From: a virus
Virus record (IMG/VR): IMGVR_UViG_3300027797_000139
Location: 1 to 24,123 of that record
Direction: 5' to 3' (one strand)
Length of the DNA stretch: 24,123 nucleotides
In this document: positions 8,045-17,280 of the stretch, piece after piece
Numbering within the stretch: the first letter of the stretch is position 1
Layout of the letters: the number at the start of each line of letters is the position of its first letter
Notes under the pieces: generated by a model
Seen by the model: the letters and a program-made list of their open reading frames with translations, nothing else
Databases searched by the model: none
What the model was told of the DNA's origin: nothing
Position numbers and translations under genes: made by a program

Positions 8045-9430
8045 ATGGCAATCTATGTAAAGAAAGATTCTGTGACATGGGATGAGGTATCTAACCTCAC
8101 TCCAGAAATCAAGGTAAAGACTGGCGCATCAACATGGTCTGATGTGGCTCTTGTGCAGGTTAAGACTGGACCATCAACATGGACTGTTGTGTGGGATAAC
8201 TACGCACCACCACCTGTCTTCTCGTCTAGTTCAACAGCTGCTTATGCAGTTGAAACTTCGTCAATTACTCTCACATGGACTCAGCCAGCAATGTTTGGTT
8301 TCGTCAAGTACCAGTTCACAATTGACGGTGGGGCTACTTGGGGAGGCGATTCTACTAATGAAAGCTTGCGAACGTACACATGGAATGGTCTTTCTGAAAG
8401 AACCTCCTACACATTTGGGGTCAGAGTCGTAAACGCAAGCGGTCGCGTTGGTACTTTGACACACGCCATCACTACAGCAAATAGTTTCCCATTAAACCCT
8501 GGTGTTAATGCCCCTACCGCTCCTAACCCAAACCAGATTGATCTGTCGTGGGTGGCATCAGGATCTGGCGATAGAGCGTCGTACGACATCTACGAAGGAC
8601 CAACTTACCTCAAGAACGTTACAGGGACGTCAACTTCAATGACTGGTCTTGGTGTGGCTTCGGAGCATGGGTACTCTATTTACACGATAGATACGAGTGG
8701 GGCTGCGTCTACTGGTGTTGGTTTCGCTTTGATTACTACGCCAGGTGTTGGCGGCCCAGGAACATTGAACGCTTCTGTATACGATCATCACACTGTAAAT
8801 CTTGATTGGGATTCTGGAATCCATGCCGATGAGTATTATGTGTACAAGTACAACTTTGGCTCGTCTGTTTGGGATCATGTTGGGACAACAACGGCATCCA
8901 CTACTGAGTGGTCGCAGTATGTGGGGCCATCTACCTACTACCACTGGTATTACGTAACATCACGCAGAGGTGGAGTCCAACACGGACAGTCTCGTAACGC
9001 CTACATCAATACGGGCAGGTTTGCGGGATCACAAACAGACTCTTACGACTCTGGATATTTCGGGTTTCAGACCGACACCTTTGTGAATGGTGGCGAGTAT
9101 TACGACAACCCAACATCGGCGTATAACTACACAACCATCTACGTCAGAGGTGTGACGATTGGTGGTACAAGCGCGTCGTCAATGGGTAACCTCACAAGTT
9201 CAACCAGACAAGTCAACTGGATGCTTAACGGAACTCTCACGGTGTTTACAAACAACGCCACTCCGAAGCCATTCACAGGATCTAGAGCAACATCTGGATC
9301 TGGCAACTTCGGACTCAGAATTACTGGCACAGGTTGGTACAACGACAACTATCTCACTGGCGACATGAGATTCACAGGCACATACACGTATTCATGGAAT
9401 CAAGACGCCGACACAATCTCTTATTCTTAG
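8045..9430 (+). CDS. Tail protein with fibronectin type III domains
   Basis: 461 residues, probably a minor tail adhesin. The N-terminus has a twofold motif 'IKVKTGASTWSDV' and 'QVKTGPSTWTVVW' (residues 22-50), then three FN3-like sandwiches: about residues 55-145 ('SITLTWTQPAMFGFVKYQF', 'TSYTFGVRVVNASG'), 150-235 ('NQIDLSWVASGSGDRASYDI') and 237-325 ('HTVNLDWDSGIHADEYYVYK', 'TYYHWYYVTSRRGG'). The last 130 residues are a Tyr/Asn/Gly-rich beta region with no recognised family, presumably the tip. AGGAA lies upstream of the ATG. FN3 in phage tails usually binds carbohydrate at the cell surface. Confidence 0.72.
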   Translation: MAIYVKKDSVTWDEVSNLTPEIKVKTGASTWSDVALVQVKTGPSTWTVVWDNYAPPPVFSSSSTAAYAVETSSITLTWTQPAMFGFVKYQFTIDGGATWGGDSTNESLRTYTWNGLSERTSYTFGVRVVNASGRVGTLTHAITTANSFPLNPGVNAPTAPNPNQIDLSWVASGSGDRASYDIYEGPTYLKNVTGTSTSMTGLGVASEHGYSIYTIDTSGAASTGVGFALITTPGVGGPGTLNASVYDHHTVNLDWDSGIHADEYYVYKYNFGSSVWDHVGTTTASTTEWSQYVGPSTYYHWYYVTSRRGGVQHGQSRNAYINTGRFAGSQTDSYDSGYFGFQTDTFVNGGEYYDNPTSAYNYTTIYVRGVTIGGTSASSMGNLTSSTRQVNWMLNGTLTVFTNNATPKPFTGSRATSGSGNFGLRITGTGWYNDNYLTGDMRFTGTYTYSWNQDADTISYS

Positions 9431-9459
9431 GTCTAGGGGTTACTTGCAAATGATTCCTG

Positions 9460-9465
9460 TAAAGT
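9460..9465 (+). promoter_or_regulatory. Possible -10 element for a leaderless start at 9473
   Basis: TAAAGT fits TANNNT and lies 7 nt before the ATG at 9473, so transcription would begin at about the start codon. There is no Shine-Dalgarno upstream of this ATG. No clear -35 is present. Weak but consistent with the same arrangement before the glycosyltransferase gene. Confidence 0.25.
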
Positions 9466-9472
9466 TGCTCTG

Positions 9473-9841
9473 ATGTCACCGGAACTAGCCTCAACAATCT
9501 CTGTCGTCGCAGCGGCCATTATCTCGGGTGGTTTCGTCTGGAATGCCCAGAAAGACGGAAACAAAGTGTCAAAGATGAACACCGTCTTAGAGGCATACGA
9601 CGGCATCGTCAAGAACCTCCAGAATGAAGTTGAACGAATGAAGAGCGACCTTGATTCGCTTCGACAGATTCAGATTGAATGCGAAGAACGCAACGAGCGG
9701 CTCGCCTCTGAAGTTGATGAACTCAGGAAATACGTTCAGAACCAGCATCCTCAGGAAACCCAACCGACACCTGAACGCCAGAAGCCAGGACCGAAACCCG
9801 GCAGCAAACGGGCCGCCAAGCCCGCCCCCAAGAAGGGTTAA
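9473..9841 (+). CDS. Membrane-anchored coiled-coil small protein (holin/spanin-like possible)
   Basis: 122 residues: one transmembrane segment at about residues 6-24 (ASTISVVAAAIISGGFVW), a charged heptad-patterned coiled coil at residues 36-90, and a Pro/Lys tail (residues 97-122) ending in 'KPGPKPGSKRAAKPAPKKG', which contains an AT-hook-like K-P-G-P-K-P core. The layout could serve a lysis accessory (Rz-like or XhlA-like) or a virion membrane-contact role; nothing decides this. It is the first gene after the FN3 adhesin and has its own possible promoter. Confidence 0.55.
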   Translation: MSPELASTISVVAAAIISGGFVWNAQKDGNKVSKMNTVLEAYDGIVKNLQNEVERMKSDLDSLRQIQIECEERNERLASEVDELRKYVQNQHPQETQPTPERQKPGPKPGSKRAAKPAPKKG

Positions 9842-9844
9842 ACC

Positions 9845-10069
9845 TTGTCCGAGCGAGGGGAAGCGGACGACTTCCTCCGAAAGGCTTTAGAAGACACCTG
9901 CCCCGAAGGGCATGTTGTTACTCATTGGGTAATGATCATGGAGACATTTGACGGAAGCGATCAGGATCTCCACATGGCATCATCCCCATCGGTTACACCG
10001 TGGCTCGCGCTTGGAATGCTTGAAGCCGCTAAGAAGATTGTGCAATTAGATACGGACGATGAGGATTGA
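9845..10069 (+). CDS. Hypothetical small acidic protein (TTG start)
   Basis: 74 residues starting from TTG at 9845, three bases after the upstream stop, with a weak AAGGGT upstream. The next in-frame ATG would remove a third of it. A helix-strand layout is visible: 'LRKALEDTCPEGHVVTHWVM', then 'LHMASSPSVTPWLALGMLEA', then an acidic end 'DTDDED'. It resembles small phage proteins with a 'TPWxALGML' motif that occur near tail genes, but no function is known to me. Confidence 0.45.
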   Translation: MSERGEADDFLRKALEDTCPEGHVVTHWVMIMETFDGSDQDLHMASSPSVTPWLALGMLEAAKKIVQLDTDDED

Positions 10070-10083
10070 TTCCTAGGCTATTC

Positions 10084-10110
10084 TTGGCAGAGGGACTGTG
10101 CGTCTAGAAT
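10084..10110 (+). promoter_or_regulatory. Possible sigma70-type promoter before the 10135 gene
   Basis: TTGGCA (10084-10089) and TAGAAT (10105-10110) each match consensus at five of six positions, but the 15-nt spacer is short. It lies in the 65-nt gap between two genes, one of the few real gaps in the window, which supports it slightly. Confidence 0.35.
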
Positions 10111-10120
10111 GACGGCGATT

Positions 10121-10126
10121 AGGAGG
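10121..10126 (+). promoter_or_regulatory. Strong Shine-Dalgarno AGGAGG
   Basis: AGGAGG, 8 nt before the GTG at 10135; it supports a GTG start. Confidence 0.75.
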
Positions 10127-10134
10127 TAAGGGTA

Positions 10135-10503
10135 GTGATTGCCGGTACATACAACATCATTTGCGACCAGGGTAGCTCCTTCACCCGTACCTTCGTTATT
10201 GAATACCAGGACGCCATAGACGAGACCGTCTTTCACCCTTACGACCTCTCTGGCTATACGGCAAGGATGCAGATCCGTAAGGATGTCTACGCCACAGCCG
10301 TCCTCGCTACTCTGACGACAGAGAACGGCTCTATTGCCATTGACGAGGAGGAGGGATCTATCACTATTTCCATGTCAGCCACCCAAACAGCCGCTATTGA
10401 ACGGTCAGGTGTTTACGACATTGAACTAATCTCTCTTGGTCAAGGCATTGTAAATAAGCCAATCCGTGGTGATTTCGAGTTAAGGCTAGAGGTTACGCGA
10501 TGA
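10135..10503 (+). CDS. BppU-N-like small baseplate/fibre adaptor protein
   Basis: 122 residues, GTG start with strong AGGAGG. The sequence has the pattern of small phage proteins that sit at the base of fibres: 'YNIICDQGSSFTRTFVIEY', 'YDLSGYTARMQIRKDV', 'LTTENGSIAI', 'SGVYDIELISL', ending 'GDFELRLEVTR'. This resembles the N-terminal domain of lactococcal BppU, which attaches receptor-binding proteins. It is followed by a fibre gene with an ATGA overlap, which fits an anchor role. The pattern is from memory; confidence moderate. Confidence 0.55.
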   Translation: MIAGTYNIICDQGSSFTRTFVIEYQDAIDETVFHPYDLSGYTARMQIRKDVYATAVLATLTTENGSIAIDEEEGSITISMSATQTAAIERSGVYDIELISLGQGIVNKPIRGDFELRLEVTR

Positions 10504-11057
10504 GTATGAACGACAACAGAATCACAGTCACAGACGAGGTTGTCAACAGGGTTGTTGTCACCGAAGAACAACAGAATGTTATTCGCGTCCTCACGTCAGG
10601 TCTTCCAGGCCCAGCGGGAACACAAATCATCACAGGAACTGGTGTACCTTCTAACTCAATCGGCAGGATTGGTGACTTCTTCTTTGACGAAGGCAACGGT
10701 TACCTTTATGGTCCAAAGACCGCAGGAGGTTGGGGAACTAGCTATATCCCTCTCTCGGCTTTCGCTCCGCTTGACGATCTTGAAGATGTAAACACCACAG
10801 GAGTTGTTGACCAAGAAGTCCTCATGTACGAGGAATCAACAGAGACCTGGGTTGCACAGAAGATCCGACACAGACACGACCAAGGAACCCCTTCGGACAC
10901 GTGGACAATCGCCCACGGACTCAAGACGAAACCAGCAGCTGTCGCAGTATTTGACACATCTAACACAATGGTCTACGGCGATGTTGACCACACGAACGAG
11001 AACAACCTTGTTCTTCGTTTCAGTCTCCCATTCGCAGGAGTTGCTTACCTGACATGA
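10500..11057 (+). CDS. Short tail fibre/tip protein with LDDL repeat
   Basis: 185 residues. Residues 1-35 are a beta-strand repeat ('ITVTDEVVNRVVVTEEQQNV'), followed by a short GPAG, then 'GVPSNSIGRIGDFFFDEGNG' with 'YLYGPKTAGGWG', a motif common in collagen-like phage proteins. Residues 90-120 hold an LDDLEDV unit like those in the spike and the collagen fibre. The C-terminal 60 residues (HRHDQGTPSDTWTIAHGLKT to FAGVAYLT) resemble the end of the tail fibre at 17281-19080. ATGA overlaps on both sides indicate an operon with its neighbours. Confidence 0.6.
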   Translation: MSMNDNRITVTDEVVNRVVVTEEQQNVIRVLTSGLPGPAGTQIITGTGVPSNSIGRIGDFFFDEGNGYLYGPKTAGGWGTSYIPLSAFAPLDDLEDVNTTGVVDQEVLMYEESTETWVAQKIRHRHDQGTPSDTWTIAHGLKTKPAAVAVFDTSNTMVYGDVDHTNENNLVLRFSLPFAGVAYLT

Positions 11058-12517
11058 GCATCAAGCATCTAGCCTCACTTAACGTCACAGGATCAGTGAC
11101 AGCCAGCAACGGTGTCATCACAGTAACAACCGATGGAACACCAACGATTGAACTTCCCGACGGTGCTATTGCTGTTGACACAACCAACGACAAGATTTAC
11201 TTCAGATCTGGTGGAGAGTGGCAAGAAGTTATCGGTGGTGGCGGTGGCGGAATCGCTATCCAACCCGAAGCCCCTATTGATACGGAACTCTTGTGGTTAG
11301 ACACGGATGAACCTGGTGTTTCGGGACCTACAGGACCTACAGGATCCACAGGTCCTGCTGGTGTTACGACTAGTTCTACTGCACCAGATAACACATCGGT
11401 TATTTGGGCTGATACGTCAACTACTGGAAGTGCTGTTGTCCCTGTCGGAGGGACAACTGGTCAGGTCTTGGCAAAGTCTTCTGGTACGGATTACGCAACA
11501 CAGTGGGCTACCCCTGTTACTTCTTCAGATTTAACTCTCAAAGCCAATCTTGCAAGTCCAACATTTACTGGAACGGTTTCTGGTATTAGCAAGACCATGG
11601 TCGGTCTTGGGTCGGTTGATAATACGGCAGACACAGCCAAGCCTGTTTCCACCGCGCAACAGACAGCTTTGGATCTGAAAGCAAATCTTGCAAGTCCAGC
11701 ATTGACAGGTACGCCATCTGCCCCTACAGCAGCAGCGGCAACCAACACAACTCAAATCGCTACAACCGAGTTTGTAAGAACAGAAGTAGCAAACCTTGTT
11801 AATGGCGCTACTTCAACCTTAGATACCCTTGGGGAAATTGCTACAGCACTTGGTAATGATGCAAACTTGTCTTCAACACTCACAACTAGTATTGGTCTGA
11901 AAGCCCCAATCGCTTCACCAACCTTTACGGGGACTGTTGGGGGAATTACTAAGACCATGGTCGGTTTAGGCAATGTGGACAATACATCCAATGCCACGGA
12001 ACGTGCTGCGTCTGCAACCTTGACAAACAAGACACTCACTTCTCCAGTTATTAACAGTCCTACAGGAATAACAAAGACCGATGTTGGTCTCGGGTCTGTT
12101 GACAACACTGCCGACACAGCAAAGCCAGTATCCTCAGCTCAGCAAACAGCTTTGAACTTGAAAGCTAACCTAGCGGGGCCTACTTTCACAGGTACAGTTT
12201 CGGCCTCAACAATAAACTCCTCGAACTATCAGCAAGGTGGAAACGCAGGCTCCATCGTACGCTCGGGCTACTCCTCGGCTGTCTCATTCGGCACCGGAGG
12301 GACAAATGCTCTGATAACCATGCCTTCTGGTTGCACCATTTACAACATGATTTCTTGCCACCCTGTAACTGGAGTCAACAACACGGTACAAGTAACAGCA
12401 ATTCGCTACGGTGACTGGAGCGGAGTCCAGTCTACAAACCAAGTAATGATTACTGGTTACCTTGGCAACGGAGTACACACCGAACCATTCAACGTCATAT
12501 TCTACTGGGTGGCATGA
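11054..12517 (+). CDS. Tail fibre with tandem shaft repeats and beta-rich tip
   Basis: 487 residues. Residues 36-56 form the 'AIAVDTTNDKIYFRSGGEWQ' strand, a short collagen-like [13 protein letters not shown] follows at 91-103, then shaft repeats of '[19 protein letters not shown]' plus '[14 protein letters not shown]' (four copies of the second element between residues 160 and 382). The last 95 residues, from 'SINSSNYQQGG'-like sequence on, have the hallmark of a compact tip domain with 'CTIYNMISCHPV' and 'NVIFYWVA'. Residues 109-241 are 88% identical (16 differences in 133, counted by eye) to residues 228-360 of the next fibre. It overlaps its neighbours on both sides by ATGA. Confidence 0.75.
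   Translation: MSIKHLASLNVTGSVTASNGVITVTTDGTPTIELPDGAIAVDTTNDKIYFRSGGEWQEVIGGGGGGIAIQPEAPIDTELLWLDTDEPGVSGPTGPTGSTGPAGVTTSSTAPDNTSVIWADTSTTGSAVVPVGGTTGQVLAKSSGTDYATQWATPVTSSDLTLKANLASPTFTGTVSGISKTMVGLGSVDNTADTAKPVSTAQQTALDLKANLASPALTGTPSAPTAAAATNTTQIATTEFVRTEVANLVNGATSTLDTLGEIATALGNDANLSSTLTTSIGLKAPIASPTFTGTVGGITKTMVGLGNVDNTSNATERAASATLTNKTLTSPVINSPTGITKTDVGLGSVDNTADTAKPVSSAQQTALNLKANLAGPTFTGTVSASTINSSNYQQGGNAGSIVRSGYSSAVSFGTGGTNALITMPSGCTIYNMISCHPVTGVNNTVQVTAIRYGDWSGVQSTNQVMITGYLGNGVHTEPFNVIFYWVA
11378..11776 (+). repeat. Duplicated fibre module, copy 1
   Basis: Encodes 133 residues (residues 109-241 of the fibre at 11054-12517), aligned without gaps to copy 2 at 13347-13745. I count 16 amino-acid differences by eye. 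DNA differs at many third-codon positions even where the protein is identical. Confidence 0.8.
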
Positions 12518-12669
12518 TGAGTCCTTACACGATAGTAACTAGAGGTTTGACGCAGAAGCTACTAAACTCTGACGGAGCTGAAGTTGATTTCCTAAATGAA
12601 GAGTACACAACTTGGTTGGGTCAAGGCAATATGCCAGATGCCGTAGTAGAGCCAGAGGATGAGTTATGA
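12514..12669 (+). CDS. 51-residue small protein between fibre genes
   Basis: ATGA overlap with the upstream fibre (ATG 12514, stop 12515-12517) and ATGA overlap with the downstream fibre (ATG 12666, stop TGA 12667-12669) make a translationally coupled gene. The protein starts [18 protein letters not shown] and ends 'VEPEDEL'. The element '[20 protein letters not shown]' matches the general form of small phage tail-region proteins with 'Y-x-x-W-L-x-x-G-N-x-P-x-P' endings, whose role is not established. A second start three bases later (12517) is possible. Confidence 0.6.
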   Translation: MMSPYTIVTRGLTQKLLNSDGAEVDFLNEEYTTWLGQGNMPDAVVEPEDEL

Positions 12670-14399
12670 CCGTACTTAGGCAATACAACGCAGCCACATC
12701 GCAATGGGAGCCGATTGTTTCAGGCTTACAAGGACCTACTGGATCAACAGGAGCGCAAGGTGTAACAGGCCCAACGGGTTCAACAGGAGCCGCTAGTACT
12801 GTCACAGGACCTACAGGAGCACAAGGACCTACAGGACCTACAGGGGATACAGGTCCTACAGGAACCCAGGGTGTTACAGGACCTACGGGAGCAACTGGTC
12901 CACAAGGAGCTTTCGGTGGCGCAACATTCAAGTACAACTACCTGACAAATACTGCCGATACGGATCCTGGTTCCACGAACTTGAAGTTTGACTCGGCTCT
13001 CGCTACCGCAACATATTTGTACATTGACCCGATTGATCTTGCATCTGCTGATGTGTCTGCATATCTTGAAACCATTGATGACTCCACCTCGGCAGTCAAG
13101 GGACACTTCAGGGTCGAAGCAATTAGCGACTCAGCACAGTTTGTTTACTACTCAATTACGGGAGCACACACATTTGCTTCCACCTATTACAAGGTTCCAG
13201 TTTCTTACCTGACTGGATCATCACCATCTTGGGCGAACGGTACCGATGTAATCATCACGTTTGTGCGAACTGGAGACAAAGGCGACACAGGAGTTACCGG
13301 GCCTACAGGTGCTACTGGTCCTTTAGGTATCACGGTTACTGGTCCGACCGCTCCAACAAACACATCGCTGTTGTGGGCAGACACATCAGAAACAGGTACT
13401 GCTGTCGTTCCTCTTGGTGGCACAACAGGACAGGTATTGGCTAAGACTTCTAGTTCCGATTATGCAACACAATGGTCTACCCCAGTTACTTCTTCCGACC
13501 TTTCGTTGAAAGCCAACCTTGCAAGCCCGACATTTACTGGCACAGTCTCTGGAATTAGCAAGACGATGGTTGGTCTCGGGTCTGTTGACAACACCGCCGA
13601 CACAGCAAAGCCCGTTTCTACTGCGCAACAAACAGCTCTTGATCTTAAAGCAAATCTTGCAAGCCCCACATTGACTGGTACACCATCTGCACCAACAGCA
13701 ACGGCAGGTACCAATACGACACAGTTGGCGACTACGGCATTCGTAACTACGGCCGCTATTAACGCCTCACCTCAAACAACTGTCTATACAAGTGGTAGTG
13801 GTACTTATACGGTGCCGTCTGGTGCAAGATGGTTGTCCGTCAAGATGGTTGGAGGCGGAGGCGGCGGAGCAGTAGGGACATCGGCTGGAAATGCCACCAC
13901 TAATGGTTCCGTTGGGGGCAACACAACTTTCGGTACAGGTATAGCAAGTGGTGGTGCGGGTGGATTAGTAAACGACAACGGAGGCATAGGCACTGCTTCC
14001 ACTATGGTATCTGGCGGTGTCGGTGTAGCCCTTGCAGGTGGAGATGGTGGACCTTCTGCTGCTCCTTATGGTACTGGTAGGGCAGCAAACGAAGGTGGTC
14101 AAGGAGGCTCGTCGGCATTTGGAGGTGCTGGCGCAGGTAGGGGTGGTTCAAACGAAGCCTCTGGAGGAGACGGGAAGCCAAACACTGGCGGTGGAGGCGG
14201 AGCAGCAGGTGGCTCAAATGCACCTGGTACTTATGCTGGCGGTGGAGGTGCTTCAGGTGGATATGTTGAATGCGTAATCTCGTCACCTGCAGCGACCTAT
14301 TCTTACGCCGTTGGTGCAGGTGGAGCAGGCGGAAATAACGGCTCACGAGTCGGCGGTGCAGGCGGTTCTGGGGTCATTTATGTTGTGGCGTATTTCTAA
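12666..14399 (+). CDS. Collagen-like fibre with glycine-rich C-terminal tip
   Basis: 577 residues. N-terminal anchor '[20 protein letters not shown]' (shared with two later fibres), collagen-like G-P-T/G-A-Q triplets at 23-81, a beta domain at about 85-200, a short second collagen stretch, a duplicated shaft module at 228-360, then '[20 protein letters not shown]' opening a glycine-rich region (396-567) typical of Gly_rich_2 / polyglycine tips such as those on phage adhesins. The Gly-rich tip would be expected to form a sandwich of polyglycine helices and bind the receptor. The polar Thr in GPT triplets could be glycosylated (see 16128). Confidence 0.78.
   Translation: MTVLRQYNAATSQWEPIVSGLQGPTGSTGAQGVTGPTGSTGAASTVTGPTGAQGPTGPTGDTGPTGTQGVTGPTGATGPQGAFGGATFKYNYLTNTADTDPGSTNLKFDSALATATYLYIDPIDLASADVSAYLETIDDSTSAVKGHFRVEAISDSAQFVYYSITGAHTFASTYYKVPVSYLTGSSPSWANGTDVIITFVRTGDKGDTGVTGPTGATGPLGITVTGPTAPTNTSLLWADTSETGTAVVPLGGTTGQVLAKTSSSDYATQWSTPVTSSDLSLKANLASPTFTGTVSGISKTMVGLGSVDNTADTAKPVSTAQQTALDLKANLASPTLTGTPSAPTATAGTNTTQLATTAFVTTAAINASPQTTVYTSGSGTYTVPSGARWLSVKMVGGGGGGAVGTSAGNATTNGSVGGNTTFGTGIASGGAGGLVNDNGGIGTASTMVSGGVGVALAGGDGGPSAAPYGTGRAANEGGQGGSSAFGGAGAGRGGSNEASGGDGKPNTGGGGGAAGGSNAPGTYAGGGGASGGYVECVISSPAATYSYAVGAGGAGGNNGSRVGGAGGSGVIYVVAYF
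12732..12905 (+). repeat. Collagen-like GPT repeat region
   Basis: Tandem G-x-y triplets encoding mainly GPT, GAQ and GVT with '[10 protein letters not shown]' interruptions; nucleotide units are near GGACCTACAGGA. Confidence 0.85.
13347..13745 (+). repeat. Duplicated fibre module, copy 2
   Basis: Encodes residues 228-360 of the collagen/glycine-rich fibre and pairs with 11378-11776. The stretch corresponding to the identical '[20 protein letters not shown]' segment and its flank differs by about 18 silent changes within some 117 nt. Confidence 0.8.
13851..14366 (+). repeat. Glycine-rich low-complexity region
   Basis: Codes for the Gly-rich tip of the fibre (GGT/GGA/GGC-rich, runs of up to six Gly at its start), with NG, GG and GA pairs and few hydrophobic residues until 'GVIYVVAYF'. 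Confidence 0.8.
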
Positions 14400-14414
14400 G
14401 ATGGAGATTGCAGA

Positions 14415-15005
14415 ATGACTGTCATTAAGCAGTACAACACAGGAACATCAACATGGGAGCCAGTAGTCTCGGGCGTACAAGGCCCCACTGGCCCTACGGG
14501 TGCAACTGGCGCAACAGGTATCCCAACAGGAACAGTTAACGCGTACGCAGGGTCTACAGCACCAACTGACTGGCTTCTCTGCTTCGGACAGGCAGTTTCT
14601 CGATCAACATATTCGGCGTTGTTTGCTGTTGTCTCAACCACTTACGGCGTAGGCGATGGAACAACCACTTTCAACATTCCTGACCTTAGGGGACGCACCG
14701 TTGCGGGTGTTGACAATATGGGTGGCTCAGATGCTGGTCGTCTTGACATTGCTAACAGTTCGGGAACGGTAGTTGGTTCACAGTATGTGACATTGACTTC
14801 CGCACAATCAGGTCTACCTGCTCACTCTCATCCAATTTCTGTTGCCAATGTTTCAAACTTCACTGGGATAATTGGAAGCACTGGACATGGTGGAACCATT
14901 TACGATACTGCTAGTACCAGCAACAATACTGCGGCCGATGCCGCACAGCCACATAGTGTCATGCAGCCTACAATGGTTCTCAACTACATCATTAAGGCGC
15001 TCTAG
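14415..15005 (+). CDS. Collagen-stalk tail-collar fibre protein
   Basis: 196 residues. Residues 1-20 are the shared anchor ('MTVIKQYNTGTSTWEPVVSG'), then a short [13 protein letters not shown] stalk. Residues 38-95 are the phage tail collar domain: 'GTVNAYAGSTAPTDWLLCFG', 'YSALFAVVSTTYGVGDGTTT', 'FNIPDLRGRTVAGVDNMGG'. The C-terminus has 'SGLPAHSHPIS' with the HxH pair and 'QPHSVMQPTMVLNYIIKAL', the standard collar ending. A GGAG element precedes the ATG. This family folds as a trimeric tip on short tail fibres (T4 gp12 type). Confidence 0.85.
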   Translation: MTVIKQYNTGTSTWEPVVSGVQGPTGPTGATGATGIPTGTVNAYAGSTAPTDWLLCFGQAVSRSTYSALFAVVSTTYGVGDGTTTFNIPDLRGRTVAGVDNMGGSDAGRLDIANSSGTVVGSQYVTLTSAQSGLPAHSHPISVANVSNFTGIIGSTGHGGTIYDTASTSNNTAADAAQPHSVMQPTMVLNYIIKAL

Positions 15006-16109
<1,104 letters not shown>

Positions 16110-16115
16110 CGGCAA

Positions 16116-16121
16116 TATACT
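16116..16121 (+). promoter_or_regulatory. Possible -10 element for a leaderless glycosyltransferase transcript
   Basis: TATACT ends 6 nt before the ATG at 16128, so a start of transcription at or very near the A of ATG is expected. No Shine-Dalgarno lies between them. No good -35 can be identified. Confidence 0.35.
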
Positions 16122-16127
16122 GCTGAA

Positions 16128-17195
16128 ATGAAGATTGCTGTCTACACGATTGCTCTCAACGAAGAGCAATTTGTTAAGCGTTGGGCTGAGTCGGCTCAAG
16201 ATGCCGACTATTTACTGATTGCCGATACGGGGTCAACAGACGACACCGTTGAGACGGCCCGAAGTCTTGGTGTGAATGTCGTACCAATCACAATCTCCCC
16301 CTGGCGATTTGACGATGCTCGTAACGCGTCGCTTGCTGTACTGCCAAACGATATTGATCTTTGTATTGCCTTAGACATGGATGAGGTTCTCGTTGAAGGC
16401 TGGCGAAAGCATCTAGAGGGAATTAACCCCGACACGACCCGTCCTCGTTACAGGTATATCTGGTCATGGCTTGGAGATGGAACTCCGGGTCTTGTGTATG
16501 GAGGGGACAAGATTCATCGCCGGCATGGATACCGATGGAGGCAGCCCGTCCATGAGACGCTCACTCCGACATCGGTTGAACGCCAGGAATGGATTGGGGT
16601 TGAAATCCAGCATCACCCCGATGATACGAAGTCCCGATCTCAGTATTTCCCTCTTCTTGAACTTGCGCGCCGAGAAGCTCCGCACGATGAACGAACGGCG
16701 TTCTACTACGCCCGAGAACTTTATTACCACAAGAAGTATGAGCAAGCCAAGGAGGAGTTCCAACGGTTTCTGGCTCTTCCGACTGCTACTTGGGCTCCTG
16801 AACGTGCTGCCGCTATGCGTCTGATTGCAAAGATGGGCTATGAACAGATGCGTTGGTACACGCTTGCGACGCTTGAGAGTCCTGATCGGCGAGAGCCTTG
16901 GGTGGATCTTGCTCAATATCTTCATGACATCAAAGATTGGGAGGGGTGCCTGGTTGCTACGAAGCGCGCTCTAGCAATTACCGAGAAGGCGATGGAGTAT
17001 CTGTGCGAAGCGGAGGCGTGGGGATCTCGCCCTCACGATCTCGCCTCGGTCGCTCTCTGGAACCTAGGTAGGAAGTCCGAGGCGATTGATCAATGCGGGT
17101 TAGCTCTTGAGGCCGAGCCTGACAATCAGCGCATACAAGGGAACCTCGCAATGATGTCTGGTGTATCGCAGCAACTTCTAGATGGAAGTCAATAG
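16128..17195 (+). CDS. GT2-type glycosyltransferase with TPR-like C-terminus
   Basis: 355 residues. GT-A fold signature: 'YTIALNEEQFVKRWAES' at the N-terminus, nucleotide-binding 'ADTGSTDDTVE' (32-42), 'FDDARNASL' (61-69), and the metal-binding D-x-D at 83-85 in 'ALDMDEVLVEGW', then 'GDKIHRRHGYRWRQPVHETL'. Residues 190-340 are helical repeats with TPR spacing ('AFYYARELYYHKKYEQAKEE', 'WNLGRKSEAIDQCGLALEAE'). Such GT2-TPR proteins usually glycosylate proteins or cell-surface sugars using nucleotide-sugars. Placed directly after the three collagen-like fibres, so phage fibres (Thr of GPT triplets) are a plausible substrate; this is inference. Codon choice looks more GC-rich than the fibres, hinting at separate acquisition. 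Confidence 0.78.
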   Translation: MKIAVYTIALNEEQFVKRWAESAQDADYLLIADTGSTDDTVETARSLGVNVVPITISPWRFDDARNASLAVLPNDIDLCIALDMDEVLVEGWRKHLEGINPDTTRPRYRYIWSWLGDGTPGLVYGGDKIHRRHGYRWRQPVHETLTPTSVERQEWIGVEIQHHPDDTKSRSQYFPLLELARREAPHDERTAFYYARELYYHKKYEQAKEEFQRFLALPTATWAPERAAAMRLIAKMGYEQMRWYTLATLESPDRREPWVDLAQYLHDIKDWEGCLVATKRALAITEKAMEYLCEAEAWGSRPHDLASVALWNLGRKSEAIDQCGLALEAEPDNQRIQGNLAMMSGVSQQLLDGSQ

Positions 17196-17215
17196 GTCTA
17201 AGGCATCCTATTGAC
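17188..17215 (+). other. 9-bp stem-loop over the glycosyltransferase stop codon
   Basis: GTCAATAGG (17188-17196) pairs exactly with CCTATTGAC (17207-17215), a 10-nt loop between them. The TAG stop is inside the left arm. No T-run follows, so a classical terminator is unlikely; it could protect mRNA 3' ends or be chance. Confidence 0.45.
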
Positions 17216-17234
17216 CTAGTGTTGGATGTCAAGA

Positions 17235-17252
17235 ACCGTGTTTCATCACGGT
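17235..17252 (+). other. Short stem-loop in the leader of the tail fibre gene
   Basis: ACCGTG (17235-17240) pairs with CACGGT (17247-17252) over a 6-nt loop. It is in the 85-nt gap before the fibre gene. No T-run follows. Together with the previous hairpin it makes this gap more structured than others in the window. Confidence 0.35.
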
Positions 17253-17280
17253 ACTCCACCCATCGAAAGCGGAATAGACA

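Noticed and set aside
12539-12937. Minus-strand ORF of Pro/Val/Gly repeats (PVGPVTP type)
   Set aside because: It is the exact antisense of the collagen-like GPT repeat; the same artefact appears at 15089-15286 and 13205-13423.
11378-13745. Diversity-generating retroelement template/variable repeat pair
   Set aside because: Differences between the two copies are mostly third-codon changes of all types, not adenine-directed, and no reverse transcriptase is in the window.
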